64,000 nucleotides of DNA. Source: Bin80 sp965219915 (GTDB lineage: Bacteria; Bacteroidota; Rhodothermia; Rhodothermales; Bin80). Made by a program: the position numbers and the translations under genes. The notes below the pieces were generated by a model. The model was given only the letters and a program-made list of their open reading frames with translations, was not told the DNA's origin and searched no databases. Below, one piece after another: positions 25,185-33,257 of the stretch (positions within the stretch are counted from its first letter, which is position 1; the number at the start of each line of letters is the position of its first letter). The stretch is taken from NCBI GenBank assembly GCA_965219915.1, contig OZ244794.1, positions 3,488,916-3,552,915 on the forward strand, given 5' to 3'.

Positions 25185-26912
25185 TTAACCGGCAACCTCT
25201 ATCTCAATGGGAGGAAGCGTCACACCACTTAGGCCCATTGCCTTGTAAGTTGCTCCGGCGAATGCAGGGATGGACGCACTGATGTGCTGCATGATTGTTT
25301 TGGGGCTTTGTGCGGCAATCTCCATATCCAGATTCCGCGCTATTTGGGGAATGATTTCCCAACTGGGCTTGCAGTCCACATAATGGGACTCATTGTGCCA
25401 GCGGTCAAAGGGTGTACCGTGCTGGTCGGCACGGCTCAACCCCATTTGCATCATGAGTGTACGATTGACCCCTTTAATGACCTTCGCAGGCACCACACGC
25501 TGTGCTCGCCCGGCCTCATTGACATATGTACCGATCGTTTCCGCGACCGTTGCAGCCGGCAAGGCCACATTGGCTGAGGGCAGAGTTTGATTCGTCGTAT
25601 TGTAGTAATGCAGTATCACCTGTACATTTTCCAATGCTTGCGCACTGCAAAGTCCTGCAGCAACAGGATCATCCTCCAGCACGTAGAGCCCCTGCACTTC
25701 CCCGGCATCAACGCGCGCTCCCCACAACTCCATATCAACAGGCCGTAGTCCTAACCGTTCGCATCCCTGACTGTTAGGGGTCCGGTCATCTGTTCGCAAC
25801 CATCCATCGCCATGGCCCGGCTCAATGTGGGGGATATACCCGGCAATCTGTCCACCAGCAGCTTCCGCAAGCTGCATCAACATCCAGTTATCTTCAACCG
25901 TAGCACGTGCTGAAGCCAGGAATAGTGTTTCCTTGCCTGTATTCCTCAGTATTTCTGCGGTCTCTTGGATTGCCTCATCCCACGAACATGCCCCCGACTT
26001 ATTCAAAGCAGCGGGACCACAGGGGCGGTTCTCATTGAACCATCTGTAGGTCAGGCGATCTTCGTCTGGAATCCAGAACTCGTTTACATCCGGGTTCGGC
26101 CGCGGAGTGATCCGCATCACCAGATTGTCGCGCACCCATAGAAAACAGTTTGATCCCTTGGCATTCGTCGTGGTAATGGATGGCGTACTGGCCATTTCCC
26201 AAATCCGTGCCTGGAACCGAAAATCTGCCGATGTAAGCGCACCAACCGGACACAAATCGATTACGTTCATTGAGTAGGGTTCATCAAACGAAACGCCCGG
26301 CGGTGTAATCGGATAATTCTTGACACCACGCTCAATGATCGTTAGCTGGCCACTCCGGGAAATCTCATCTGTAAAGCGGACGCATCGTGTACAGTTGATA
26401 CATCGCTCTGCATCCAGGACAACATTCGGTCCTAGTTTGACTTTCTTGGGCTTGTGAACCTTACGGAACTCAAAGCGAGATCCTTCCGGTCCATATTTAT
26501 AGGCCTGAATCTGCAGGGGGCAATGCCCCGCCTGATCACATATTGGGCAATCCAACGGGTGGTTAATGAGCAGGAACTCCATTGTGTCGCGCTGTGCTCT
26601 CTCTACCTTTTCGCTTGTGCGCGCAGTATGGACAACCTGCCCATCTGATATTACATGACTGCAACTAGTCTGCAGTTTCGGAAAATACCGAATGACCTTC
26701 TCCCCGTTCTCGTCTAACTGGAACTCACCCGTCCCCCGGTCACGCACTGGGGCTCCCACATCCACAAGGCATTGCCGACAATTTGCCGGCACAGACATGG
26801 ACGGATGATAGCAGAAATGGGGTAATTCTATGCCGTGATCCAGACAAAACTGGAGCAAACCCGGCTGCCCCTCAAACGCGTATTCCTCGCCATCTATAGT
26901 AACCTTTGGCAT
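25185..26912 (-). CDS. nuoG: NADH-quinone oxidoreductase subunit G
   Basis: Fe-S electron-wire subunit of complex I, 575 residues from the ATG at 26912 (MPKVTIDGEEYAFEG). The N-terminal [2Fe-2S] cysteines lie in HFCYH, NCRQC and TSCSH. A His-Cys3 cluster (HPLDCPICDQAGHC) and the [4Fe-4S] cluster (CINCTRC ... CPVGAL) are present. The extra N7 cluster motif of E. coli NuoG is absent. The molybdopterin-like C-terminal domain is short and degenerate. It follows the DUF4920 lipoprotein by 7 nt and precedes nuoH by 5 nt. Confidence 0.95.
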   Translation of the reverse strand: MPKVTIDGEEYAFEGQPGLLQFCLDHGIELPHFCYHPSMSVPANCRQCLVDVGAPVRDRGTGEFQLDENGEKVIRYFPKLQTSCSHVISDGQVVHTARTSEKVERAQRDTMEFLLINHPLDCPICDQAGHCPLQIQAYKYGPEGSRFEFRKVHKPKKVKLGPNVVLDAERCINCTRCVRFTDEISRSGQLTIIERGVKNYPITPPGVSFDEPYSMNVIDLCPVGALTSADFRFQARIWEMASTPSITTTNAKGSNCFLWVRDNLVMRITPRPNPDVNEFWIPDEDRLTYRWFNENRPCGPAALNKSGACSWDEAIQETAEILRNTGKETLFLASARATVEDNWMLMQLAEAAGGQIAGYIPHIEPGHGDGWLRTDDRTPNSQGCERLGLRPVDMELWGARVDAGEVQGLYVLEDDPVAAGLCSAQALENVQVILHYYNTTNQTLPSANVALPAATVAETIGTYVNEAGRAQRVVPAKVIKGVNRTLMMQMGLSRADQHGTPFDRWHNESHYVDCKPSWEIIPQIARNLDMEIAAQSPKTIMQHISASIPAFAGATYKAMGLSGVTLPPIEIEVAG

Positions 26913-26919
26913 GGATAAC

Positions 26920-27369
26920 CTAAATGGATTCTTCCGGGGATATGCGGACGCCAGCAGCAATCATGGAAAGCACGGGAACCTGACCCGGAGCATCTTCTTG
27001 GTAATGTTCTTCTTCCTCCATATCTGGAATCTTTAGCGTTCCCACAGCCACAGCATATCGGCCACTGATATCAGTTGGCACTGTAAACGCGTACTCGCCG
27101 GATTCTGTCTGCTCAGCATGTACACGTAGGCCCCTGCCCGTATCCAAGCCTCGCAACATCAACCAGCAACCGTCCATCTGACAAACTTCGTGCACTGTAC
27201 CGGCCACGGCAATCTCGTTTTCCGCATAATGCTGAGGTTCTGCGAGCACAGCTTCTACGGGAATTACATCCACCCCCTCATGCTGTTCACCGTAAATCTC
27301 ATCGCTGGCCAGCTCCGATCCACCGCAGGATATCAGCAGCAAGCAAATACCGATCAATGTGTATTTCAT
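26920..27369 (-). CDS. DUF4920-like lipoprotein within the nuo operon
   Basis: 149 residues. A lipoprotein signal peptide ends LLLISC, with the lipid-attached Cys at 15. The mature part matches the DUF4920 pattern: YGEQHEGVDVIPVEAVLA at the start, then VAGTVHEVCQMDGCWLML with two conserved cysteines (about 69-75), then a beta-rich body ending in a GVRIS strand. DUF4920 proteins are small OB-like beta barrels of unknown function. It sits between nuoF (20 nt) and nuoG (7 nt) and is on the same transcript. A role in complex I assembly or metal/thiol chemistry at the membrane is only inference. Confidence 0.75.
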   Translation of the reverse strand: MKYTLIGICLLLISCGGSELASDEIYGEQHEGVDVIPVEAVLAEPQHYAENEIAVAGTVHEVCQMDGCWLMLRGLDTGRGLRVHAEQTESGEYAFTVPTDISGRYAVAVGTLKIPDMEEEEHYQEDAPGQVPVLSMIAAGVRISPEESI

Positions 27370-27389
27370 GTGGTTATTGTTCTATGTTT

Positions 27390-28679
27390 TCAGGCATTCA
27401 CCGCCCAGGCAGATGGGCGACATCGGCGTTCAAAATCTCCCCGGAAACGCTTAATTGTGTTACGTACGGGCCATGCAGCCGCGTCCGCCAATGCACAAAC
27501 AGTTCGCCCCTCCATTTGATCACAGAGGTCTAGAAGTAGATCCAGATCCCGCAGATTCCCCTCTCCGTCATCAATTCGAGTGATCAAATTCTCCATCCAT
27601 CCCGTACCCTCTCTGCACGGAGTACATTGCCCACAACTCTCGTGGTGGTAGAATCGAGCAACACGGCGCAAGAAGGCAACCATATCGGTGTCTTCATCCA
27701 AAAACAACATTCCGGCAGTCCCCATCATTGAGCCCGCTTCGTGCAGACTTTCTACATCCATCGTCACGCCGTCAATCATATCCGCCCGTAAAACCGGAAC
27801 AGAAGCCCCTCCTGGCACAAGCGCCTTAAGCTTTTTGTTGCCACGTATGCCGCCGGCAATATCGAGTAAGTCTGTGATGAGCATCCCCGTGGGATATTCA
27901 TATACACCTGGACGATTCACGTGGCCGGAAATTCCGTAAAGTACGGGGCCGGGATGCTTTTTCGCACCTACTCCTGCAAACCAGTCCCCCCCACGGCTAA
28001 TGATGATTGGAGCACAGGCTAGCGTTTCAACATTATTTATAGTAGTTGGATATCCCCAAATACCGGATTGCGCAGGAAAAGGAGGTTTGATGCGAGGATA
28101 GGCGCGTTTGCCCTCAAGAGACTCCATCAGACTCGTCTCCTCACCACATATATAGGCACCTGCCCCCTTGTGCATGATGATATCCATACTGAAATCCGTC
28201 CCCAATATGTTGCTGCCTGCCAGTTTCGCATCATATACCTTTGACAGTTCATCCTGGAGGAGTGTAATCCAATTGGCAAACTCTCCCCGAACATACAGGT
28301 AGCATGCTTTGAGCGACATTGCATAGCCTGCAATCAGGATACCCTCAAACATGAGGTGAGGGTTATACTCCATTAGCTGCCTATCCTTGAACGTTCCGGG
28401 CTCGCTTTCGTCTGCGTTGCAGCATAGGAACCGCGGCACATCCGGTTTGACCGGCGGCATGAAGCTCCATTTCAGGCCGGTAGGGAATCCCGCACCGCCC
28501 CTGCCGCGAAGGCCACTGCGTTTGACCTCTTCCGTAACCTCGTCGGGTTTCCAGTCGCTCAGGACTGCACTTAGGGCTTCATAGCCGCCCCTCGCCCGAT
28601 ATACATCCAGATGATGTAAATCTTTAACCGGCGGCAGAAGTACCCGTTTATATGATTGCCAGTCGCCTGCTTTTGTCAT
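27390..28679 (-). CDS. nuoF: NADH-quinone oxidoreductase subunit F
   Basis: NADH- and FMN-binding subunit of complex I, 429 residues. The nucleotide and flavin motif is GLRGRGGAGFPTGLKW, the FMN-site phrase CNADESEPGTFKDR is present, and so is GAGAYICGEETSLMES. The [4Fe-4S] N3 ligands are in ESCGQCTPCREG plus a later Cys in MEGRTVCALAD. Ordinary length. It follows nuoE by 81 nt and precedes the DUF4920 lipoprotein. Confidence 0.96.
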   Translation of the reverse strand: MTKAGDWQSYKRVLLPPVKDLHHLDVYRARGGYEALSAVLSDWKPDEVTEEVKRSGLRGRGGAGFPTGLKWSFMPPVKPDVPRFLCCNADESEPGTFKDRQLMEYNPHLMFEGILIAGYAMSLKACYLYVRGEFANWITLLQDELSKVYDAKLAGSNILGTDFSMDIIMHKGAGAYICGEETSLMESLEGKRAYPRIKPPFPAQSGIWGYPTTINNVETLACAPIIISRGGDWFAGVGAKKHPGPVLYGISGHVNRPGVYEYPTGMLITDLLDIAGGIRGNKKLKALVPGGASVPVLRADMIDGVTMDVESLHEAGSMMGTAGMLFLDEDTDMVAFLRRVARFYHHESCGQCTPCREGTGWMENLITRIDDGEGNLRDLDLLLDLCDQMEGRTVCALADAAAWPVRNTIKRFRGDFERRCRPSAWAVNA

Positions 28680-28760
28680 AGCCTTGTGGCATAGTCAACA
28701 TTAATCACTCGACGACCTAAAACCAGAATTGCAAGCATTGGTCCTAAACTCTGGACAGAA

Positions 28761-29435
28761 TTACTGTGTTCGCTTCGCCACTGGAGGGACTGCGTAGCGT
28801 TCTACCGCTTCTGCATCAGTCCGTCTATTTCCACCCATCTCATCTTCATCCTGTGGCAACGTCACGGATATAAATGGCAGCGGCTGTCCTGCTTCCATGG
28901 CGTCCACTAGCGCGTCAATCTTCTCCGGGGTCAAATTGTACGCGTATGGACCATTGGAAACCTGCATCATGGGCGCAGAACCGCAGGCCCCCAAACACTC
29001 GGCCTCCCGCAATGTGAACCGACCGCAAGGAGTCGTATGCCCCCTCATAACACCAAGCTTCTCTTCCAGATAAGCTAGAGTGTCGTAGCCCCCGCAGAAT
29101 TGGCAGGAAAAACAGGTGCAAACATCCAGGACGTAAGTGCCTTTCTTTTCCTTATAGTACTGCGTATAGAACGTTGCCACACCGTAGACCTGTGCATAGG
29201 GCAACGACAGTTCGGTGGCAACCAGTCGCATCACCTCTGGAGGCAAAAACCCAAATTTTTCCTGCGCAAGCCAGAGCACCCACATAACTGCCCCATCCGC
29301 GGTTGGGTATTGGGTTACGTACTCGGCGATCTTCGCCTTTTCTTCTGGAGTAAAAACTAACTCTTCCTCCGAAAAATCTGCTTCCGGATTGGAATCTGGC
29401 AGCGCCACTACGGGATTGCGAATAAAATCTGCCAT
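28761..29435 (-). CDS. nuoE: NADH-quinone oxidoreductase subunit E
   Basis: 24-kDa subunit of complex I with one [2Fe-2S] cluster, 224 residues. Ligands are visible in CTCFSCQFCGG (Cys at about 106 and 109-112) and in ECLGACGSAPMMQV (about 147-151). The N-terminal helical domain has PEVMRLVATELSLPYAQVYG. A C-terminal extension of about 40 residues beyond the domain is variable. The ATG overlaps nothing but directly abuts the nuoD stop. Confidence 0.95.
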   Translation of the reverse strand: MADFIRNPVVALPDSNPEADFSEEELVFTPEEKAKIAEYVTQYPTADGAVMWVLWLAQEKFGFLPPEVMRLVATELSLPYAQVYGVATFYTQYYKEKKGTYVLDVCTCFSCQFCGGYDTLAYLEEKLGVMRGHTTPCGRFTLREAECLGACGSAPMMQVSNGPYAYNLTPEKIDALVDAMEAGQPLPFISVTLPQDEDEMGGNRRTDAEAVERYAVPPVAKRTQ

Positions 29436-30752
29436 CTACTTGTCAGCCTCACCCATTACCGGGTCAATAGATCCGATTAGCACTACAATGTCTGCCACCG
29501 GATGACCTTCCATCATGGATTCCAAGCCCTGCAGGTTTGTAAAGGATGGTGCGTTAATACGTGCACGCCAGGGGCATCCGGTTCCGTCACTTTCGAGGTA
29601 GAACCCTAATTCCCCTTTGGGAGATTCGATAGCATGATACGCAGCAGCTCCTTCGGGCGGAGCTATCCCCGTTTCCGTGTACATGAAGTCGTGTATCATA
29701 CCCTCCATCGAATAATATACTTCGTTCTTGGACGGATACGTCTTTTTCGCATCGTCTGCCCGGATCGGCCCTTCCGGCAATCGATCCAGACATTGATGAA
29801 TAATCTTGATGCTCTCCAGCATCTCTTCAACACGAATATGATATCTCGCTAGACAATCCCCCTCCTCCCGGAGTGGGATAATGAAATCTACCTCGTCGTA
29901 CTTCAGGTAGGGTTCAAAAGTGCGGATATCGTAGGGAACACCACTGCCGCGGAGATTGGGACCTGTCAGTCCGAGTGCAGTTGCCTCATCCGCACTGACC
30001 GTGCCAACATCCTTGTTTCGGTCAATCCAGATGCGATTACGGTTGAGGAGCTTTTGCCAGCCTTTAATGACCTCTTCGTAACGGATTGCAAAGTCCCTGA
30101 TCATTTCAATCGCCTTGGAACTCAGATCTGTTGCCAACCCACCAATTCGACTGTGTGAAACCGTAAAGCGGGCTCCTGATACCTCGTCAAAGATGCTATA
30201 GAGATCTTCCCGGCCCTGAAAAGTCCATAAAAAAACACTCACTGCCCCCGCGTCCATCAGCCCGACTCCCAGCCACAGCAAATGAGAAGAGATGCGAGCC
30301 AATTCACACATGATCATGCGGATCCACTGCGCCCGCTCAGGAATCTCAACGTTCGCGAGTTTCTCCACTGCCATGCACCAGGCCACATTATTTGCGTAGG
30401 GCGCCAGATAATCCATGCGGTCGGTATAAGGCATGAACTCCTGGTACGTCTTGCTTTCCGCGAGCTTTTCGATACCGCGGTGCAAGTATCCGATGTCAAG
30501 CACACACTTTTCGATCAATTCACCATCAAGCTTGACCATGCACCTGAGCACACCGTGTGTAGCAGGGTGCTGCGGCCCGATGTTCAGCGTCATTTCGTGC
30601 TCGAGTGCATCCTTCACACGTGAAACTTCGGTGCCACGCCTTGTACTCAACCAAGCATCCTTGCTCTCAAGTCGTTTGAGTATTGTCTCGTTATGCCTGG
30701 GCCAAAACGAGAATATATTCTCCTGATCGTGATATGACGATTTGACCGGCAT
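29436..30752 (-). CDS. nuoD: NADH-quinone oxidoreductase subunit D
   Basis: 49-kDa subunit lining the quinone site, 438 residues. Motifs are NIGPQHPATHGVLR near residue 57, LHRGIEKLAE, and FRIRAPSF-like RARINAPSFTNLQ near the C-terminus. The N-terminal 50 residues are variable and basic. It is separate from nuoC (1-nt overlap), not fused as in E. coli. Confidence 0.96.
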   Translation of the reverse strand: MPVKSSYHDQENIFSFWPRHNETILKRLESKDAWLSTRRGTEVSRVKDALEHEMTLNIGPQHPATHGVLRCMVKLDGELIEKCVLDIGYLHRGIEKLAESKTYQEFMPYTDRMDYLAPYANNVAWCMAVEKLANVEIPERAQWIRMIMCELARISSHLLWLGVGLMDAGAVSVFLWTFQGREDLYSIFDEVSGARFTVSHSRIGGLATDLSSKAIEMIRDFAIRYEEVIKGWQKLLNRNRIWIDRNKDVGTVSADEATALGLTGPNLRGSGVPYDIRTFEPYLKYDEVDFIIPLREEGDCLARYHIRVEEMLESIKIIHQCLDRLPEGPIRADDAKKTYPSKNEVYYSMEGMIHDFMYTETGIAPPEGAAAYHAIESPKGELGFYLESDGTGCPWRARINAPSFTNLQGLESMMEGHPVADIVVLIGSIDPVMGEADK

Positions 30753-31411
30753 CAGTTTTCGTCGTTTTCTGCAGGCTCTTGATAGCTCTTAGCCGGACTG
30801 CCGCTGCGGGCAGCTGCAAAAGGATCCATGGTTAGCTCCCCCTCAGGCGTCCGGGGTGGGAGCGGGAGTGATCCTGGAATACCCAGAAGCGGAAACTCCT
30901 TGCGTTGGGGATGATATGCAAAATCCTCAGGCATGAACATACGTCGAAGGTCTGGATGGCCCTCAAAACGAATGCCCAGCATATCAAAGCACTCACGTTC
31001 ATTCCAGTCAGCTGCCTTGAACAGGCCAGTTATTGAGGGCAGAACTGCATCATCTTCCTCTACACGCACCTTTATTCGAAGGCGTTTACCTCTTTGAAGG
31101 TTTACGAAACAGTAATAAACCTCATAGCGGGGTGCTTCCTCCTGAAATCGATCCACGCCGGCAAGATCCACGAGGTAGGTAAATCCCAACTCTTCTTTCA
31201 GTGCCGTGCTTACCTCCAAAAAATACTCACCCGCAATAAATACGGTTTGCTCACCCGCATAGACGACCACCTCTGTAACTGCTTCCGGAAACTTCTCCTG
31301 GATAGCTTTTATTACATCTGTAACATCAGTGGACGCCTTCGCATGCACATTCTCCTCGTCTGGGCGAGCCTTATCTACGGGCGTAAAGTGGAAGTTGAGT
31401 GAGTCAGGCAT
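30752..31411 (-). CDS. nuoC: NADH-quinone oxidoreductase subunit C
   Basis: 30-kDa peripheral-arm subunit, 219 residues from the ATG at 31411. The hallmark is ERECFDMLGIRFEGHPDLRR (about 135-154), followed by MPEDFAYHPQRKEFPL. A C-terminal tail of about 45 residues is Pro/Ala/Asn-rich. It overlaps nuoD by one base and follows nuoB closely. Confidence 0.95.
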   Translation of the reverse strand: MPDSLNFHFTPVDKARPDEENVHAKASTDVTDVIKAIQEKFPEAVTEVVVYAGEQTVFIAGEYFLEVSTALKEELGFTYLVDLAGVDRFQEEAPRYEVYYCFVNLQRGKRLRIKVRVEEDDAVLPSITGLFKAADWNERECFDMLGIRFEGHPDLRRMFMPEDFAYHPQRKEFPLLGIPGSLPLPPRTPEGELTMDPFAAARSGSPAKSYQEPAENDEN

Positions 31412-31420
31412 CAACTATCT

Positions 31421-31975
31421 CTACACACCTCCCACTGTTGTCCGGCCGTCACTCGTGAGGATTTCCAGGTTCATTGGCTCTACAGCTGATTTTTTTTGGC
31501 CGCTTGCATAATCCTTTGCTATGGAATACTCGTTCCGAACTTTTTCCTGAATATCCATTAACGCATGAATAACGGCTTCTGGCCGAGGCGGACACCCTGG
31601 GATATATACATCAACCGGCATAAAGTTATCTATTCCTTGCACAACGCCATAGCAGCGATGCATTCCTCCACTCGATGCGCACGCTCCCATGGCTATACAC
31701 CACTTTGGATCGGCCATTTGATCCCAGACGCGTCGTATCGCATGTGCCATTTTGTAACTGCACCATCCTGCCACGATCATCAGGTCGGCCTGACGAGGGG
31801 AGAATCGCATTGCCTCACTACCGAACCTGCCAACATCGTACTTGGGACCGCCGAAGGCCATCATTTCAATGGCACAGCAGGCCAAGCCCATGGGCATTGG
31901 CATCAGTGAGTTTGAACGCGCCCAGTTGACAACAGCGTCAACAGTGGTTGTCAAGTATCCAGTAGCGGAATCCAT
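31421..31975 (-). CDS. nuoB: NADH-quinone oxidoreductase subunit B
   Basis: Carries cluster N2, which passes electrons to quinone. It has 184 residues. Cys ligands are in GLACCAIEMMAFGG, MGACASSGGM and YIPGCPPRPEA. It has an extra Cys (VAGWCSYKMA), where many homologues have GTVTxKMA. Standard family length and position after nuoA. Confidence 0.96.
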   Translation of the reverse strand: MDSATGYLTTTVDAVVNWARSNSLMPMPMGLACCAIEMMAFGGPKYDVGRFGSEAMRFSPRQADLMIVAGWCSYKMAHAIRRVWDQMADPKWCIAMGACASSGGMHRCYGVVQGIDNFMPVDVYIPGCPPRPEAVIHALMDIQEKVRNEYSIAKDYASGQKKSAVEPMNLEILTSDGRTTVGGV

Positions 31976-32024
31976 AGGAAAAAACCAGCGTCGTTTTTTA
32001 TGAGAAGTGATGCGGTCTGTTTCG

Positions 32025-32396
32025 TTAGTCGAACTCCAGTCCGCCTTTTTTGATGTCGTATAGAAGTCCTACCGCAAGGACCAAAATAAATATGCTTACG
32101 ACCGCCAACACCCCCATACCAATTCCCGCCTCCAGAAAATGCCTGTGGCTGACTGCCCACGGGTAAAGGAACACAACCTCTACGTCAAAGACAATAAATA
32201 CCATCGCAATCAGATAGAACTTGACGGAGAACCTCTGATGAGCAGTCCCGATTGGATCCATGCCACTCTCATATGCACCTACTTTGACTCGATTGGGCCT
32301 CCTAGGGCCAAGCAACCGCTGAGCTAACAGTAACGTCAACGCCAAACCTGTTGCCAGGCCCAGCATAATCAATAGCGCGATAAATTCAGCACTCAT
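32025..32396 (-). CDS. nuoA: NADH-quinone oxidoreductase subunit A
   Basis: Small membrane subunit with three helices, 123 residues. The conserved loop KVGAYESGMDPIG is followed by FSVKFYLIAMVFIVFDVEVVFLYPW (first 20 residues carry the conserved DVE). First gene of the nuoABCDEF-(lipoprotein)-GH cluster. The promoter should lie in the roughly 860-bp gap upstream. Confidence 0.95.
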   Translation of the reverse strand: MSAEFIALLIMLGLATGLALTLLLAQRLLGPRRPNRVKVGAYESGMDPIGTAHQRFSVKFYLIAMVFIVFDVEVVFLYPWAVSHRHFLEAGIGMGVLAVVSIFILVLAVGLLYDIKKGGLEFD

Positions 32397-32725
32397 TGCA
32401 GAAACGCCTGGTTATATCTTTCTGGATCAGGACATGCACACGCAACCGTAATATACGGACCGATACCCGACTACACAGCACGATTAAACTGTGAAGCTAG
32501 CAACGGGCTACAACTCAAATACCCAACTCTAGTTTGATTTGTACTCACGCTGGGCGACCGGGGTCAGACAACTGGAGCTTGTACTTAATTGAGTCCAAAT
32601 TTGTGCGAATATACCCGTATGTAGATTAGGGGGTGGCGAGTGCCCTTCGAGTCGGGAATCCTTGTTTTTACTCCGTCTGTTTCCCGTTCATAGTGCCTTA
32701 GGTCCGTTTCTACTCCCTGCTCATC

Positions 32726-32757
32726 ATACCGGACATGCGGTTTTCCGCATCCGGCTT
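32726..32757 (-). ncRNA. Group II intron domain V-like hairpin (orphan)
   Basis: Read on the minus strand, a 32-nt hairpin: an outer stem of eight pairs starting with the AGC catalytic triad (AAGCCGGA against TCCGGTAT, including the G-U at the triad), a two-base bulge TG, an inner stem TGCGG/CCGCA, and an AAAA loop. Size, triad, bulge position and loop all match domain V. One pair next to the triad is mismatched. No intron-encoded protein is near, so this is a degraded or ORF-less intron. Confidence 0.6.
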
Positions 32758-33233
32758 TCAGTTGAATTCTTTTCTTCGCACGCGGAAAGATTTTGTCTTC
32801 GGCGATGGCGACGCAATCCATGGATCTCCCATAGTCTAGCATCCGAGTATTGCTCGTACTTCCCGGTTTGCACCTCATATTCGCGACAAGCATCTGTGAC
32901 CAAGTATGAAACACTTGGCTCATGGACATCAAGAGAGACTGCAGGAATATTGCGTGATGTGCGTTCCTACTCTCTAGACCAGAGCCGTTGAGAAACCACT
33001 GCGGGTCACATCCATGTGTCCTCTTGTACTCTCCACGTCAAATTCTGAGCTAACCAGATCGTCTGGTGGGCAATTAATCCGGTCCTTCTTTTGGAGCGCA
33101 CAAGCTCAACCCATTGCTGTTATTCTTTGATTTTCGTATCCTGCCGCTGTAAATTGAGCACAGCTACTCAGTCGCCCTGTACCGGGCAAACGCGACCTTT
33201 CCGCAGGACGTGCGTAGCATGAATGCCTAAGCA

Positions 33234-33252
33234 GTTGCAAAATATTTGCAAC
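33234..33252. repeat. Perfect inverted repeat GTTGCAAA-ATA-TTTGCAAC
   Basis: A 19-bp palindrome with 8-bp arms, six bases past the stop of the TonB receptor gene at 33258. Its position suggests a transcript end, but there is no T-run on the receptor strand, so it could also be a protein-binding site. Confidence 0.5.
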
Positions 33253-33257
33253 TTACA

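Larger units (their letters stand above)
32397..33257. other. Intergenic region with group II intron relic
   Basis: About 860 bases upstream of nuoA. On the minus strand it carries a domain V-like hairpin of a group II intron (32726-32757) and no intact reverse transcriptase. A 115-codon minus-strand frame at 32585-32932 runs straight through the hairpin, so it looks like the untranslated intron tail rather than a gene. The rest holds nothing I can name. Confidence 0.55.

Noticed and set aside
32585..32932. 115-codon minus-strand ORF as a protein gene
   Set aside because: It reads through a hairpin that matches group II intron domain V and has no recognisable protein motif, so it is more likely untranslated intron sequence.
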